This document shows positions 18,645 through 26,752 of a stretch of 64,000 nucleotides of DNA, piece by piece. Origin of the DNA: JABFXC01 sp045804265 (GTDB lineage: Bacteria > Gemmatimonadota > Gemmatimonadetes > Gemmatimonadales > Gemmatimonadaceae); assembly GCA_045804265.1 (NCBI GenBank), contig JBJMNK010000097.1, positions 1 to 64,000 of the forward strand, in the 5' to 3' direction. The position numbers and the translations under genes are program-made. The notes under the pieces are model-generated. The model saw only the letters and a list, made by a program, of their open reading frames with translations, had not been told where the DNA came from and did no database searches. Position 1 is the first letter of the stretch, and every line of letters starts with the position of its first letter.

Positions 18645-19802
18645 ATGCCGCAGAGCACCGCGTTCGGAACCCTCTCAGCTCCAGCGTTGCCCCCGAGCGA
18701 GCTTCGCATTCGCGGTGGCGCGACGCTCTACCGCATTTACGACGTCGGTTACTCGATCGACCTCGAGCGCGCGGCGGACATTCTCTCCGCGCGGACGCCG
18801 GCCCGTGTCCGCCCCGAGCGCCGTGAGGCAGAGGCGATCCGCATCGCCAACCTGCCGATCACCGTCGTGCTGGGCCCTGCCCGCCTCGCCGCGGACGGTC
18901 ACGAATACGACGTCGAGCTGTCAGCGCGCATCTTCGACTTTGGCGTCGTCTCACTGCGCATGCGCGTACCCGTTGCCGACGAGATGGGATGGCGCGAGTT
19001 CGTCGACCTCGGCAACCGGATCGGTGGTCGTGCCGATGCGCTGTCGATCTTCGACCGCGAGCTGCAGCGACTGCTCGCCGAGCTCGCGCCGGCGATCGAG
19101 CGGATGCGCGTCGCAGAGGTGACCGAGGACTACACCGTCTATCGCGTGGCGACGCTGCGCGATGCGAATGGTTCGGCGCTCCCCGCCGGCGCGCTCACCG
19201 ACGCCGACGTCGTGCCGCTCCTGCTCGGGGAGGAGCGGCAGCTGTCGGAAGCGGCGCGGCGCGAGCTGCTGCCGCATCGCTTCTCGTATTACGCCGACGA
19301 CCTCGCGATCCTGACATGGGACAACGCGCTCGTGATCGACCCGGCGCCCGAGGATGAGACCGACGTCCAGTACGTGCTCGAGTTCGCCAACGCGCAGCTG
19401 CTCGAGCTCCGCTTCTACGACGCCCTGCTCGACGCCGAGCTGCCGCGGATGTACGATCGCGTCGCCGAAGCACGTGGCGGGGTGCGCGGCTTCCGCAACC
19501 GCCGATTCCGCGAGCTGCTGGGCAAGATGCAGCAGACCGTCGCCGATTCGACCGAGATCGTCGAGCGGGTGGAGAATTCGCTCAAGGTGACTGACGACGT
19601 GTACCTCGCGCGCATCTACGCCGCGGCGCTCGAGATCTTTCGCGGGCGCGTCTGGCGCGCCGGGATCGACCGCAAGCTGTCGATCATCCGCGAGACGTAC
19701 GCGATGCTGAACGACGAAGCCCAGGCCGCGCGATCGGAGGCACTGGAGATTGCGATCGTGGTCCTCATCGCGGGCGAGATCGCGATCGCGCTGTTCCGGT
19801 AA
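18645..19802 (+). CDS. RMD1/YagE-family (DUF155) protein with C-terminal membrane anchor
   Basis: The protein has 385 residues from the ATG at 18645; a GTG at 18612 is possible. The C-terminal 130 residues match the DUF155 pattern: VLEFANAQLLELRFYDALLDAELPRMYD, then DVYLARIYAAALEIFRGRVW and KLSIIRETYAMLNDEAQAARSEALEIAIVVLIAGEIAIALF, ending in one transmembrane helix. Eukaryotic members (Rmd1, RMND1) sit in membranes and support mitochondrial translation or positioning of septins. Bacterial members are not characterised. The N-terminal 200 residues are beta-rich. Confidence 0.75.
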   Translation: MPQSTAFGTLSAPALPPSELRIRGGATLYRIYDVGYSIDLERAADILSARTPARVRPERREAEAIRIANLPITVVLGPARLAADGHEYDVELSARIFDFGVVSLRMRVPVADEMGWREFVDLGNRIGGRADALSIFDRELQRLLAELAPAIERMRVAEVTEDYTVYRVATLRDANGSALPAGALTDADVVPLLLGEERQLSEAARRELLPHRFSYYADDLAILTWDNALVIDPAPEDETDVQYVLEFANAQLLELRFYDALLDAELPRMYDRVAEARGGVRGFRNRRFRELLGKMQQTVADSTEIVERVENSLKVTDDVYLARIYAAALEIFRGRVWRAGIDRKLSIIRETYAMLNDEAQAARSEALEIAIVVLIAGEIAIALFR

Positions 19803-19806
19803 CCGC

Positions 19807-19903
19807 AGCCATTAGCCATTAGCCATTAGCCGTTAGCCGCCAGCTTACAGCCAAAACCCAGCTGCCGCCTTTGCTCAACCCTAACGGCTAATGGCTAACG
19901 GCC
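19807..19903. repeat. ATTAGCC tandem repeat and hairpin between convergent genes
   Basis: Three tandem copies of the heptamer ATTAGCC and one CGTTAGCC at 19811-19838 face a right arm CTAACGGCTAATGGCTAACGGC at 19880-19902. The arms are reverse complements and form a stem of about 20 bp. The right arm overlaps the last codons of the methyltransferase gene. It is a likely bidirectional terminator, related in style to family A. Confidence 0.75.
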
Positions 19904-20806
19904 CGCAGACGGAGGCAGAAGCGTGGCGCCAGGGAGCCGTTTGCGCATCACCGCCACCGCGTCCGGATTCACGTCCACCAGCGTCGCATCGCGTCCGAGC
20001 TTGACGGCGGCGGCGCCTAACGTCCCGCTGCCGGCGAAGAAATCGAGCAGGCGATCGCCGGGATCGGAGTGGACCGCGACCAGGCGCTCGATCACGCCTA
20101 ACGGTTTCTGGGTCGGGTAGCCGGTCTTCTCCTTGCCGTTCGGGCTGACGATCGTGTGCCACCAGGTGTCGGTCGGCGTCTTCCCGCGGGCGGCCTTGTC
20201 GGCGCCGACGAGGCGGGGCGCCATGTAGGGGATGCGGTCGGCGGCGTCGAGGTTGAACGTGTAGTGTGCCGGGTCCTTCGCATACCAGAGGATGTTGTCG
20301 TGCTTCGGCGACCAGCGCGTTCGCGAGCGGGCGCCGTAATCGTAGGCCCAGATGATCTCGTTCATGAACGAAGCGCGGCCGAAGATCCCGTCGAGCACGA
20401 CCTTGGCGTAATGAACCTCGCGATAGTCGAGGTGCAGGAAGAAGCTGCCTGCGGGCGCGAGCAGGCGGTGCGCCTCCTCCAGGCGTGGCTCGAGGAACGC
20501 GAGGTAATCGTCGCCGAAGGCATCGGCGAACCAGCGGCTGGCGAGCCGCGTCGTCCGATATCGCTTCTCCGACCAGCCGATGCGATCGCCATCATCGGCG
20601 AGCTCGGTGCGGAGCTGCGTTCGCCGCTGTCGTTTCCCGGTGTTGAACGGGGGATCGATGTAGATCAGGTCGTAGCGTGCCGACGGGAAGCGGCGAATCA
20701 CCTCGAGGTTGTCGCCGAGGTGGATGTCGATCCTGCTGCAGGTACCGCCTTCCGTGGCGCGGGTGCTGCGAGTACCGCGCGCGCTGCGAATCTTGCTTTC
20801 GGTCAC
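19895..20806 (-). CDS. Orphan beta-class DNA methyltransferase
   Basis: The protein has 303 residues. Motif IV (YDLIYIDPPFNTGK, residues about 44-57) comes before motif I (DRLLDFFAGSGTLGAAA, near residue 255), which is the order of beta-class amino-methyltransferases (N6-adenine or N4-cytosine). WWHTIVSPNGKEKTGYPTQKPLGVIERLV is the usual region before motif I. The region of about 60-240 would hold target recognition. No restriction endonuclease, specificity subunit or mismatch-repair nuclease is adjacent, so it looks like a solitary methyltransferase of the CcrM or YhdJ type. The target sequence is unknown. Confidence 0.88.
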   Translation of the reverse strand: MTESKIRSARGTRSTRATEGGTCSRIDIHLGDNLEVIRRFPSARYDLIYIDPPFNTGKRQRRTQLRTELADDGDRIGWSEKRYRTTRLASRWFADAFGDDYLAFLEPRLEEAHRLLAPAGSFFLHLDYREVHYAKVVLDGIFGRASFMNEIIWAYDYGARSRTRWSPKHDNILWYAKDPAHYTFNLDAADRIPYMAPRLVGADKAARGKTPTDTWWHTIVSPNGKEKTGYPTQKPLGVIERLVAVHSDPGDRLLDFFAGSGTLGAAAVKLGRDATLVDVNPDAVAVMRKRLPGATLLPPSAGR

Positions 20807-20842
20807 GCGTCGTCCCGGGTCTAGACGTTAGCTTGTCCACGA

Positions 20843-21193
20843 ATGCCGAACAGCCCGACCGCCGCCTCGCTTCGCGGCTTGATGGAGCCGTACCGCCGTC
20901 ACGTCATCGTCTGCACGGGAGGATACTGCTCTCCCGGCCACGGCGGGCGCGAGCTGTACGCCCTGCTTCCCCAACTCCTGCAGCGCGAACAGCTGCTGTT
21001 CGGACCCGATCGCGTGAAGCGCGGCGAGACCCCGTGCCTCGGCGTCTGCACGGGCGGGCCGATCGTGGTGGTCTACCCTGAGGGGGTGTGGTACGCCGGG
21101 GTCACGCCGGCGCTGCTCGAGCGAATCGTGGTCGAGCACCTCCGCGACGGGAAGATCGTCGCGGAGGCGGTATTCCACCAGCTCGACCGTTAG
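20843..21193 (+). CDS. Thioredoxin-like [2Fe-2S] ferredoxin
   Basis: The protein has 116 residues. Four candidate cluster ligands are visible: CTGGYC near residues 24-29 and CLGVC near residues 65-69, spaced as in thioredoxin-fold [2Fe-2S] ferredoxins of the Shethna/NuoE type. It ends YAGVTPALLERIVVEHLRDGKIVAE, typical of these short (2Fe-2S) ferredoxins. It probably transfers electrons in the cytoplasm; partner unknown. Its TAG stop and the TAA stop of convergent htpX both come from one shared octamer at 21188-21195. Confidence 0.88.
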   Translation: MPNSPTAASLRGLMEPYRRHVIVCTGGYCSPGHGGRELYALLPQLLQREQLLFGPDRVKRGETPCLGVCTGGPIVVVYPEGVWYAGVTPALLERIVVEHLRDGKIVAEAVFHQLDR

Positions 21194-22059
21194 GCGCCGG
21201 CCACCGGCGTGCTCGTCGCGGGCGCGGCGGCCAGCGCCTGGAGCGCGGCGACGCGCTTCGCCGTTGGCGGGTGCGTCGAGAACAGGTTGATCAACGCACG
21301 GCCGCTGACCGCCGCCAGCGGATTGACCACCGCGAGCGCGGCCGCCGACGGCGCGACGTTCATCGGGATCCGGTGCGCGGCGGCGTCGAGCTTGGTCAGT
21401 GCGCTCGCCAGGGCGAGCGGGCGCCCGGTGATCTGCGAGCCGACCGCGTCCGCCTTGAACTCGCGCTGACGGCTGATCGCGAACTGGATGAGCATCGCGG
21501 CGATCGGCGCGACGATGATCGACACGAGCTCACCGAGCCCGCCGCGCGAGCGCCGGTCGCCCATCCCGCCGAAGAAAAGCGCGGTGCGCGCGACGCCACC
21601 GATCGCGCCGGCCATCGTCGCCGCGATCGTGCTGAGCAGCATGTCGTGATTCTTCACGTGCGCGAGCTCGTGGGCGAGCACCCCTTCGAGCTCGTCCTTC
21701 GACACGAGCTGCAGGATTCCCTCGGTGACGCAGACAACCGCGTGCTCCGGGTTCCGGCCGGTGGCGAACGCGTTAGGCTGCGCGTGCGGGGCGATCGCGA
21801 CCGTCGGCATCGGCAGCCCGGCCCGCTGACGCAGCCGGTCGACCATCGCATACAGCTCCGGCGCCTGCTCGGCGGTGACGACGCGCGCGCCGTACATGCG
21901 CAGCACCATCGACGACGAGGCGAAGTACATGAAGAAGTTCATCGCGCCGGCAAAGAGCAGCATGATCGTCATCCCGCTCTGCCCGCCGAACGAGCCGCCG
22001 AGGACGACGAGCAGGGCAGTGAGCCCCGCCATCAGCATGAAGACTTTCACGTTGTTCAT
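21190..22059 (-). CDS. htpX: Membrane-bound zinc metalloprotease HtpX
   Basis: The protein has 289 residues, the normal HtpX length. The ATG at 22059 has a strong GGAGAG ribosome binding site; longer frames run into a tandem repeat upstream. Two N-terminal transmembrane helices (about 8-25 and 30-55) precede the M48 domain. HELAH in VLAHELAHVKNHD supplies two zinc ligands, and the third is Glu in REFKADAVG. Two further hydrophobic segments lie between (AATMAGAIGGVARTALFF and LVSIIVAPIAAMLIQF). HtpX degrades damaged membrane proteins from the cytoplasmic side together with FtsH. Confidence 0.95.
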   Translation of the reverse strand: MNNVKVFMLMAGLTALLVVLGGSFGGQSGMTIMLLFAGAMNFFMYFASSSMVLRMYGARVVTAEQAPELYAMVDRLRQRAGLPMPTVAIAPHAQPNAFATGRNPEHAVVCVTEGILQLVSKDELEGVLAHELAHVKNHDMLLSTIAATMAGAIGGVARTALFFGGMGDRRSRGGLGELVSIIVAPIAAMLIQFAISRQREFKADAVGSQITGRPLALASALTKLDAAAHRIPMNVAPSAAALAVVNPLAAVSGRALINLFSTHPPTAKRVAALQALAAAPATSTPVAGA

Positions 22060-22134
22060 CGAAGCATCTCTCCTGACAGTTGGGACACCGTGAGGCATCG
22101 ACCATGATACACCAGGAACGCGGGGAAGGAGCCG

Positions 22135-22232
22135 TTGCGGCGCCATGGACGACGCCATCGACTGAGCCATGGACGGCGCCATGGACGGCGCCATCGACTG
22201 AGCCATGGACGACGCAATGGACGGCGCGCACA
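22135..22232. repeat. 12-bp tandem minisatellite between divergent htpX and nth
   Basis: About eight copies of a unit close to GCCATGGACGGC / GCCATCGACTGA follow one another. The array is open in more than one frame: it reads as W-T-A-P-type repeats rightward and M-A-P-S repeats leftward. It occupies the promoter space of both flanking genes. The in-frame ATGs could mislead start calling for either neighbour. Confidence 0.85.
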
Positions 22233-22259
22233 GGCGCGCTTCCTGCCGCCAGAGCCGTC

Positions 22260-22949
22260 ATGGCGCGCACGGTCCAATCTCCGGTGAAGAAGCCGTTTCA
22301 CGCCCCGACCGCCGTCCGCCTCCTGCGTCGAGCCGTCGGTGAGTTCGCCGACGCGGCGATGTTCGCGCTTCGCGACGAGCACGGCCATCGCTCGCTCTTC
22401 GAGCAGCTCGTCGCCTGCATCCTCTCCATCCGCACGCTCGACGAGACGAGCCTCCCCGCCGCGCTTCGCCTCTTCGCCCGCGCGAAGACTCCGCGGGCCG
22501 TGGCCGCGCTCAGCGTTGCGCAGATCGACTCGATCATCCACGACGTCACCTTCCACGAAGGGAAAGCCCGGCAAATCCGCGAGCTCGCGCAGCGCACCGA
22601 CCGCGAGCACCACGGCACGCTCCCCTGCGACTACGACACCCTCCTCGGCTTCAACGGCGTCGGCCCCAAGTGCGCCAACCTCGCCCTGGGCGTCGCCTGC
22701 GGCGAGACGCGCATCGCGGTGGACATCCACGTCCATCGCGTGACCAATCGCTGGGGGATCGTCCACGAGCGAACGCCCGAACGAACGGGCGCGGCGCTGG
22801 AAGCGGTCCTGCCCAAGCGCTACTGGATCGAGATCAATCGGCTGCTCGTGCCGTTTGGAAAGCACATCTGCACGGGGAAACTGCCGAAATGCTCGACATG
22901 CCCGATGCTCGCCATGTGCCGCCAAGTGGGCGTCACATCCCACCGATAG
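22260..22949 (+). CDS. nth: Endonuclease III-family DNA glycosylase
   Basis: The protein has 229 residues from the ATG at 22260; longer frames only add the minisatellite. The helix-hairpin-helix GFNGVGPKCANLAL carries the catalytic Lys and the catalytic Asp follows in VDIHVHRVTNRWG. The C-terminus has the [4Fe-4S] signature C-x6-C-x2-C-x5-C in CTGKLPKCSTCPMLAMC. The enzyme removes oxidised pyrimidines and cleaves the abasic site in base excision repair. It may act on substrates somewhat different from those of the classic enzyme, since LVACILSIRTLDE replaces the usual LS(A)QTTD block. Confidence 0.93.
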   Translation: MARTVQSPVKKPFHAPTAVRLLRRAVGEFADAAMFALRDEHGHRSLFEQLVACILSIRTLDETSLPAALRLFARAKTPRAVAALSVAQIDSIIHDVTFHEGKARQIRELAQRTDREHHGTLPCDYDTLLGFNGVGPKCANLALGVACGETRIAVDIHVHRVTNRWGIVHERTPERTGAALEAVLPKRYWIEINRLLVPFGKHICTGKLPKCSTCPMLAMCRQVGVTSHR

Positions 22950-23390
22950 CGACGAGGGACGAGGAGGCGGACGAGGGACGAGGAATCCGCCGCGGCCTAG
23001 GGCCGCGAGCGGGACAAGGGACATGGGACAAGGGGAGGTCCAACAAGGAACAAGGGATGAGGGAGTGGCGCCGTTAATCCGTGTTCCGCGTTATGAGGGA
23101 CCAGGAAATACGAGGGACCAGGAAATACGAGGGACCAGGAAGTGGGAGGGACGAGGAAACAAGAACGACGGGAACACGGTGCAAGAGCGGGGCGTCCCTT
23201 GTCAGCCCCCTCGTTCCTCATAACGCGGAACACCGAACAACCGCGCCGCTTCCTCGTTCCTCGTCGCTCGTTGCGCCCGTCCCTTGTCCCACGTCCCTTG
23301 TCCCGCTCGCGACCCGAGGTCGCGGCGGCTTCCTCGTTCCTTGTCCACCCCCCCTCATCCGCCCTCGTCGCTCGTCGATTTATTGCAGCG
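22950..23390. repeat. Giant imperfect palindrome, family F (GGGACAAGGGAC words)
   Basis: This 440-bp intergenic stretch is one large inverted repeat. The left half (22961-23160) is built from GGGACGAGG, GGGACAAGGGAC and GAGGGACCAGGAAATAC words, the last repeated three times at 23095-23142. The right half (23215-23390) is its reverse complement, for example CCTCATAACGCGGAACAC at 23216-23233 against GTGTTCCGCGTTATGAGG at 23081-23098, and GTCCCTTGTCCCGCTCGCG at 23291-23309 against CGCGAGCGGGACAAGGGAC at 23004-23022. Purines are concentrated on one strand in each half. No convincing gene was seen in it. Confidence 0.85.
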
Positions 23391-23420
23391 TTATTGGTGA
23401 GGCGACTAGGTTGAGGGACA

Positions 23421-23741
23421 ATGGTCCCTCCCCGTCGCGATCTCTTCAACCTGGCCAAGCGATTCGTCGTCGAGAACATCGACATCGATCCACTCGGCCT
23501 GAATGCCGAGAATTCGCCGCCCCGCCTGACGTTCGAGGCACTCACGAAGATCATGCCCCTCATGTCCCGCACCCGCGAAAAGATCCTCAACAATCTCGAC
23601 GAGATGTACCGCGAAGCGTTCGAGCGCGCGAAGGCATCGGGCGACGCGACGCAGATGGCGACGCTCGACTTCGCCTATCGTCGCGAGCAGCTGTACTTCG
23701 AGATCCTGCTCGATGTCCGGGACGCGGTCGAGCGCCGCTGA
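23421..23741 (+). CDS. Small helical protein of unknown function
   Basis: The protein has 106 residues, all predicted helical and soluble. Recognisable stretches are RRDLFNLAKRFVVENIDIDPLGLN, an SRTREKILNNLDEMYREAFERAKASGD helix and FAYRREQLYFEILLDVRDAVE at the C-terminus. It is charged and may be a coiled-coil dimer. I do not recognise the family. It follows the giant palindrome and is convergent with the TerC gene, 21 nt away. Confidence 0.6.
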   Translation: MVPPRRDLFNLAKRFVVENIDIDPLGLNAENSPPRLTFEALTKIMPLMSRTREKILNNLDEMYREAFERAKASGDATQMATLDFAYRREQLYFEILLDVRDAVERR

Positions 23742-23762
23742 CGATCGCCCGGCCAGCCATGC

Positions 23763-24728
23763 CTAACGTTCGCCGTCGCCCGGCACCTCCGGCGCCGGCT
23801 GCCCCTGCGGCGCCGACGAGCCCGCGGGCCAGCGCAGCGACGCCGCGATCGAGACCGCCAGCACGCCGAGGATGACCGCGAGCGAGGTGTAGATCGGGAT
23901 CGTCCACCAGTGCGCGCCGATCATCTTCACGCCGACGAAGGTGAGGATCAACGCCAGCCCGTATTTCAGCAGGTGGAACTTGTAGACCACGTTCGCCAGC
24001 AGGAAATAGAGCGAGCGGAGCCCGAGTATCGCGAAGATGTTCGACGTGTAGACGAGGAATGGGTCACGCGTCACCGCGAAGATCGCCGGGATCGAGTCGA
24101 CCGCGAAGATGAGGTCCGTGAACTCGACCAGCACGAGTACCAGCAGCAGCGGCGTCGCCAGTCGCCTGCCATTCTCGATCGTGAAGAATTTCTGCCCGTC
24201 GTACTCGTGCGAGAACGGGAGGAGGCGCTGCGCCAGACGGACGATCGGGTTCCGCGCGCCATCGAAGTCGTCGTCGGCCTTGAACGCCATCCGGATGCCC
24301 GTGATGATGAGCATCGCGCCGAAGATGTAGATTATCCAGTGGAAGCGGGCCAGCAGCAGCGTGCCGAGTGCGATGAACAGCCCGCGCATCAGCAGCGCGC
24401 CGACGATTCCCCAGAAGAGCACCCGATGCTGGTACTTCTCGGGGACCCGGAAGTACGAGAAGATCAGGACGATGACGAAGATGTTGTCGACGCTGAGCGA
24501 CTCTTCGATCACGTAGCCGGTGACGAAGGTCAGCGCATGATGCGCGTCCTTGAAGAACCAGAGCCCTCCGGCGAACAGCATCGCCAGCGCGACCCAGACG
24601 CCGACCCAGGCCATCGCCTCCTTCGGCCGGACGACGTGCGCCTTGCGATGAAAGACGCCGAGATCCAGGGCGAGCATCGCCAGCACGAACGCGTTGAAGC
24701 CGACCCAGAACCAGATGTTGGTTGCCAT
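23763..24728 (-). CDS. TerC/Alx-family integral membrane protein (metal efflux)
   Basis: The protein has 321 residues and about nine transmembrane helices. The TerC signature is clear: GYVIEESLSVDNIFVIVLIF near residues 73-92 and LVLVLVEFTDLIFAVDSIPAIFAVTRDPF near 205-233, both with conserved acidic residues in the membrane. The C-terminus is a Pro-rich cytoplasmic tail. Alx/MntP-class proteins controlled by yybP-ykoY riboswitches export Mn2+, and this gene has such a leader (see riboswitch entry), so manganese efflux is the best inference. The stop TAG lies in an octamer. Confidence 0.92.
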   Translation of the reverse strand: MATNIWFWVGFNAFVLAMLALDLGVFHRKAHVVRPKEAMAWVGVWVALAMLFAGGLWFFKDAHHALTFVTGYVIEESLSVDNIFVIVLIFSYFRVPEKYQHRVLFWGIVGALLMRGLFIALGTLLLARFHWIIYIFGAMLIITGIRMAFKADDDFDGARNPIVRLAQRLLPFSHEYDGQKFFTIENGRRLATPLLLVLVLVEFTDLIFAVDSIPAIFAVTRDPFLVYTSNIFAILGLRSLYFLLANVVYKFHLLKYGLALILTFVGVKMIGAHWWTIPIYTSLAVILGVLAVSIAASLRWPAGSSAPQGQPAPEVPGDGER

Positions 24729-24760
24729 TGTCCTCTTCGCCGCGGTACCTCGCCTGACCG

Positions 24761-24833
24761 TCGTCCCGCTCCGGGACGAAAAAGAAAAGCGAGACCCCTA
24801 CGGCACGTGGTTGTCGTGTCGTAGTGGTCTCGC
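24761..24833 (-). terminator. Expression-platform terminator of the riboswitch
   Basis: On the minus strand the stem of 19 bp at 24833-24789 has a six-base loop and is followed by TTTTCTTTTTC. A second short hairpin (GTCCCGGAGCGGGAC, 24776-24762) comes after it, before the terC ribosome binding site (GAAGAGGAC). The first hairpin shares its 5' GAGACC arm with the aptamer's end, the usual layout for transcriptional control. Confidence 0.85.
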
Positions 24834-24941
24834 CAAGGTCTCAACGACCCATCGAACGACCGGGAGCGCGAGCGCTCCGTCTTGACGATCGTCCGTTCCA
24901 GCCCGCGCACATCACGCCGGCCAGCAGGCTACTCCCCACTG
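24789..24941 (-). promoter_or_regulatory. yybP-ykoY (Mn2+) riboswitch with intrinsic terminator, upstream of terC
   Basis: Read on the minus strand, the leader begins with AGTGGGGAGTAGCC near 24941-24928, matching the 5' part of the yybP-ykoY aptamer. It continues through a long helix region and reaches the metal-site loop word TTGAGACCTTGG at 24848-24836. This is directly followed by a perfect long hairpin, GCGAGACCACTACGACACG paired with CGTGCCGTAGGGGTCTCGC (24833-24789), and a T-rich tract. Metal binding to the aptamer would compete with this terminator. The family turns on Mn2+ exporters of the TerC/MntP type, and terC starts 60 nt downstream. Confidence 0.85.
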
Positions 24942-25090
24942 AATAGAGAGAAGGCAAACACGTTGCCTCGGCCGCGTCAAGCTTGATCGACGAAAGAGCG
25001 GCATCTCTCGATCCCGCTTCGCCGCGCCGCGGTTTCCACTACCACGCGTCGCCGTATCCATCGCGGAGAATTGTCAGTAGCATTTCCCCC

Positions 25091-26749
25091 ATGCGTTACC
25101 TCGTCCCGCTCCTCGCTCTTCTCTCCGCCTGCGTCATGCATCATCCCACGCCGCAACCTGCCACGCCTGTTTCGCTCGCGATCGTCAATGCGCGCGTGTG
25201 GACCGGCGACACGCGGCGCCCATGGGCAGATGGCGTCGCGGTGCGCGGCGATCGCATCGCGGCGGTCGGATCGAGTGCCGAGATCCGGAAGTTGTGCTCC
25301 GCTTCGACACGCGTGATCGATGCGCATGGTCAGATGCTCGTGCCTGGTTTCCATGATGCGCACGTGCACTTCATCGACGGCGGCTTCCGCCTGGCGTCGG
25401 TGCAGCTGCGCGACGCGAAGACTCCCGCGGAATTCATCGCCCGGATCAAGGCATTCGCCGCGACCGTACCCAGGGGAACGTGGATCGTCGGCGGCGACTG
25501 GGACCACGAGCAGTGGGGCGGCGAGCTCCCCGCGCGAGGATGGATCGATTCGGTCACCGCCGACCACCCGGTCTGGGTCAACCGGCTCGATGGTCATATG
25601 AGCCTCGCCAACAGCGCCGCGCTGCGCGCAGCCGGCGTCACGCGCGCGACCCCCGCCGTCGACGGCGGCACGATCGTCCGCGATGCGTCCGGCGAGCCGA
25701 CCGGAGTCCTCAAGGACAACGCGATGTGGCTGGTCGACCAGCGAGTGCCACCCGCCACAGCGGAACAAAACGACCGCGCGCTCTCGGCCGCGATGCGCTA
25801 CGTCGCCGAGCAGGGCGTGACATCGGTGCACAACATGGGGACGTGGGACGACCTCGCCACCTTCGAGCGTGCGCACGCCGCCGGCACCATGATCACCCGC
25901 ATCTACGCCGTCGTCCCGCTCGCGACCTGGGCGCGGCTTCGCGACACCGTCGCCGCGCGCGGCCGCGGCGACTCGTGGGTGCGGATCGGCGGCCTCAAGG
26001 GGTTCGTCGACGGATCGTTAGGCAGCCACACCGCCGCCTTTCTCGAGCCGTTCACCGACGCGCCTAACGATACCGGGCTTCTCGTCAACACACCGCAGGA
26101 TCTCTACGAGTGGACCCGCGGCGCCGACGCCGCCGGGCTGCAGGTGATCGTCCACGCCATCGGCGACCGGGCGATCCGGCTCCAATTGGACATCTTCGGC
26201 CGCGTCGCGGCTGAAGATGGCGCGCGCGACCGGCGCTTCCGCATCGAGCACGCCCAGCACATCGCGCCCGCCGACATCCCGCGCTTCGCCCAGCTCGGAG
26301 TGATCGCGAGCATGCAGCCCTACCACGCGATCGACGACGGCCGTTGGGCCGAGAAGGTGATCGGGCCCGAGCGCATCAGGACGACGTACGCGTTCCGCTC
26401 GCTGCGCGACAGCGGCGCGAGGCTCGCCTTCGGCAGCGACTGGTTCGTCGCACCACCGACGCCGCTCGACGGGATCTATGCCGCCGTCACGCGGCGCACG
26501 CTCGACGACCGCAACCCCGGGGGCTGGGTGCCGGAGCAGAAGATCACCGTCGAGGATGCGCTCCGGGCGTATACGATCGGCGGCGCGTATGCGTCGTTCG
26601 AGGAGAGCGACAAGGGCTCGATCGTGCGCGGGAAGCTCGCCGACTTCACCCTGATCGACCGCGACCTCACCCGGATCGCGCCGGAGACGATCCGCGACGC
26701 CCACGTCGTGATGACGATCGTCGGCGGGCGCGTGGTCTTCGAGCGTTAG
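25091..26749 (+). CDS. Lipoprotein amidohydrolase of the Amidohydro_3 (YtcJ) group
   Basis: The protein has 552 residues. The ATG at 25091 was chosen because the protein then starts with a lipoprotein signal, RYLVPLLALLSAC, with lipobox LSAC. The amidohydrolase begins ARVWTGDTRRPWADGVAVRGDRIAAVG, with metal-site HDAHVHF, a Lys/His region GLKGFVDGSLGSHTAAF, IVHAIGDRAI, RIEHAQHI and the final Asp in LAFGSDWFV. This group hydrolyses N-acyl or amide substrates; the specific substrate is unknown. Membrane anchoring suggests an extracytoplasmic substrate. Two octamers lie 46 bp apart in inverted orientation inside the gene, and a third supplies the stop TAG. Confidence 0.9.
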   Translation: MRYLVPLLALLSACVMHHPTPQPATPVSLAIVNARVWTGDTRRPWADGVAVRGDRIAAVGSSAEIRKLCSASTRVIDAHGQMLVPGFHDAHVHFIDGGFRLASVQLRDAKTPAEFIARIKAFAATVPRGTWIVGGDWDHEQWGGELPARGWIDSVTADHPVWVNRLDGHMSLANSAALRAAGVTRATPAVDGGTIVRDASGEPTGVLKDNAMWLVDQRVPPATAEQNDRALSAAMRYVAEQGVTSVHNMGTWDDLATFERAHAAGTMITRIYAVVPLATWARLRDTVAARGRGDSWVRIGGLKGFVDGSLGSHTAAFLEPFTDAPNDTGLLVNTPQDLYEWTRGADAAGLQVIVHAIGDRAIRLQLDIFGRVAAEDGARDRRFRIEHAQHIAPADIPRFAQLGVIASMQPYHAIDDGRWAEKVIGPERIRTTYAFRSLRDSGARLAFGSDWFVAPPTPLDGIYAAVTRRTLDDRNPGGWVPEQKITVEDALRAYTIGGAYASFEESDKGSIVRGKLADFTLIDRDLTRIAPETIRDAHVVMTIVGGRVVFER

Positions 26750-26752
26750 GCC

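Noticed and set aside
22080..22259. N-terminal extension of nth through the minisatellite
   Set aside because: The extension would encode W-T-A-P repeats absent from endonuclease III, and the ATG at 22260 gives the normal family length.
23095..23142. CRISPR-like spacing of the three GAGGGACCAGGAAATAC copies
   Set aside because: The copies are directly adjacent with no unique spacers, and no cas gene is present.
23081..23875. Several plus-strand open frames through the giant palindrome
   Set aside because: They follow the repeat words and have no coding character. The only supported gene nearby starts at 23421.
26016..26069. Inverted octamer pair inside the amidohydrolase gene as a terminator
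   Set aside because: The pair is 46 bp apart, in the middle of an intact coding sequence and without a U tract, so it is just two octamers in opposite orientation.
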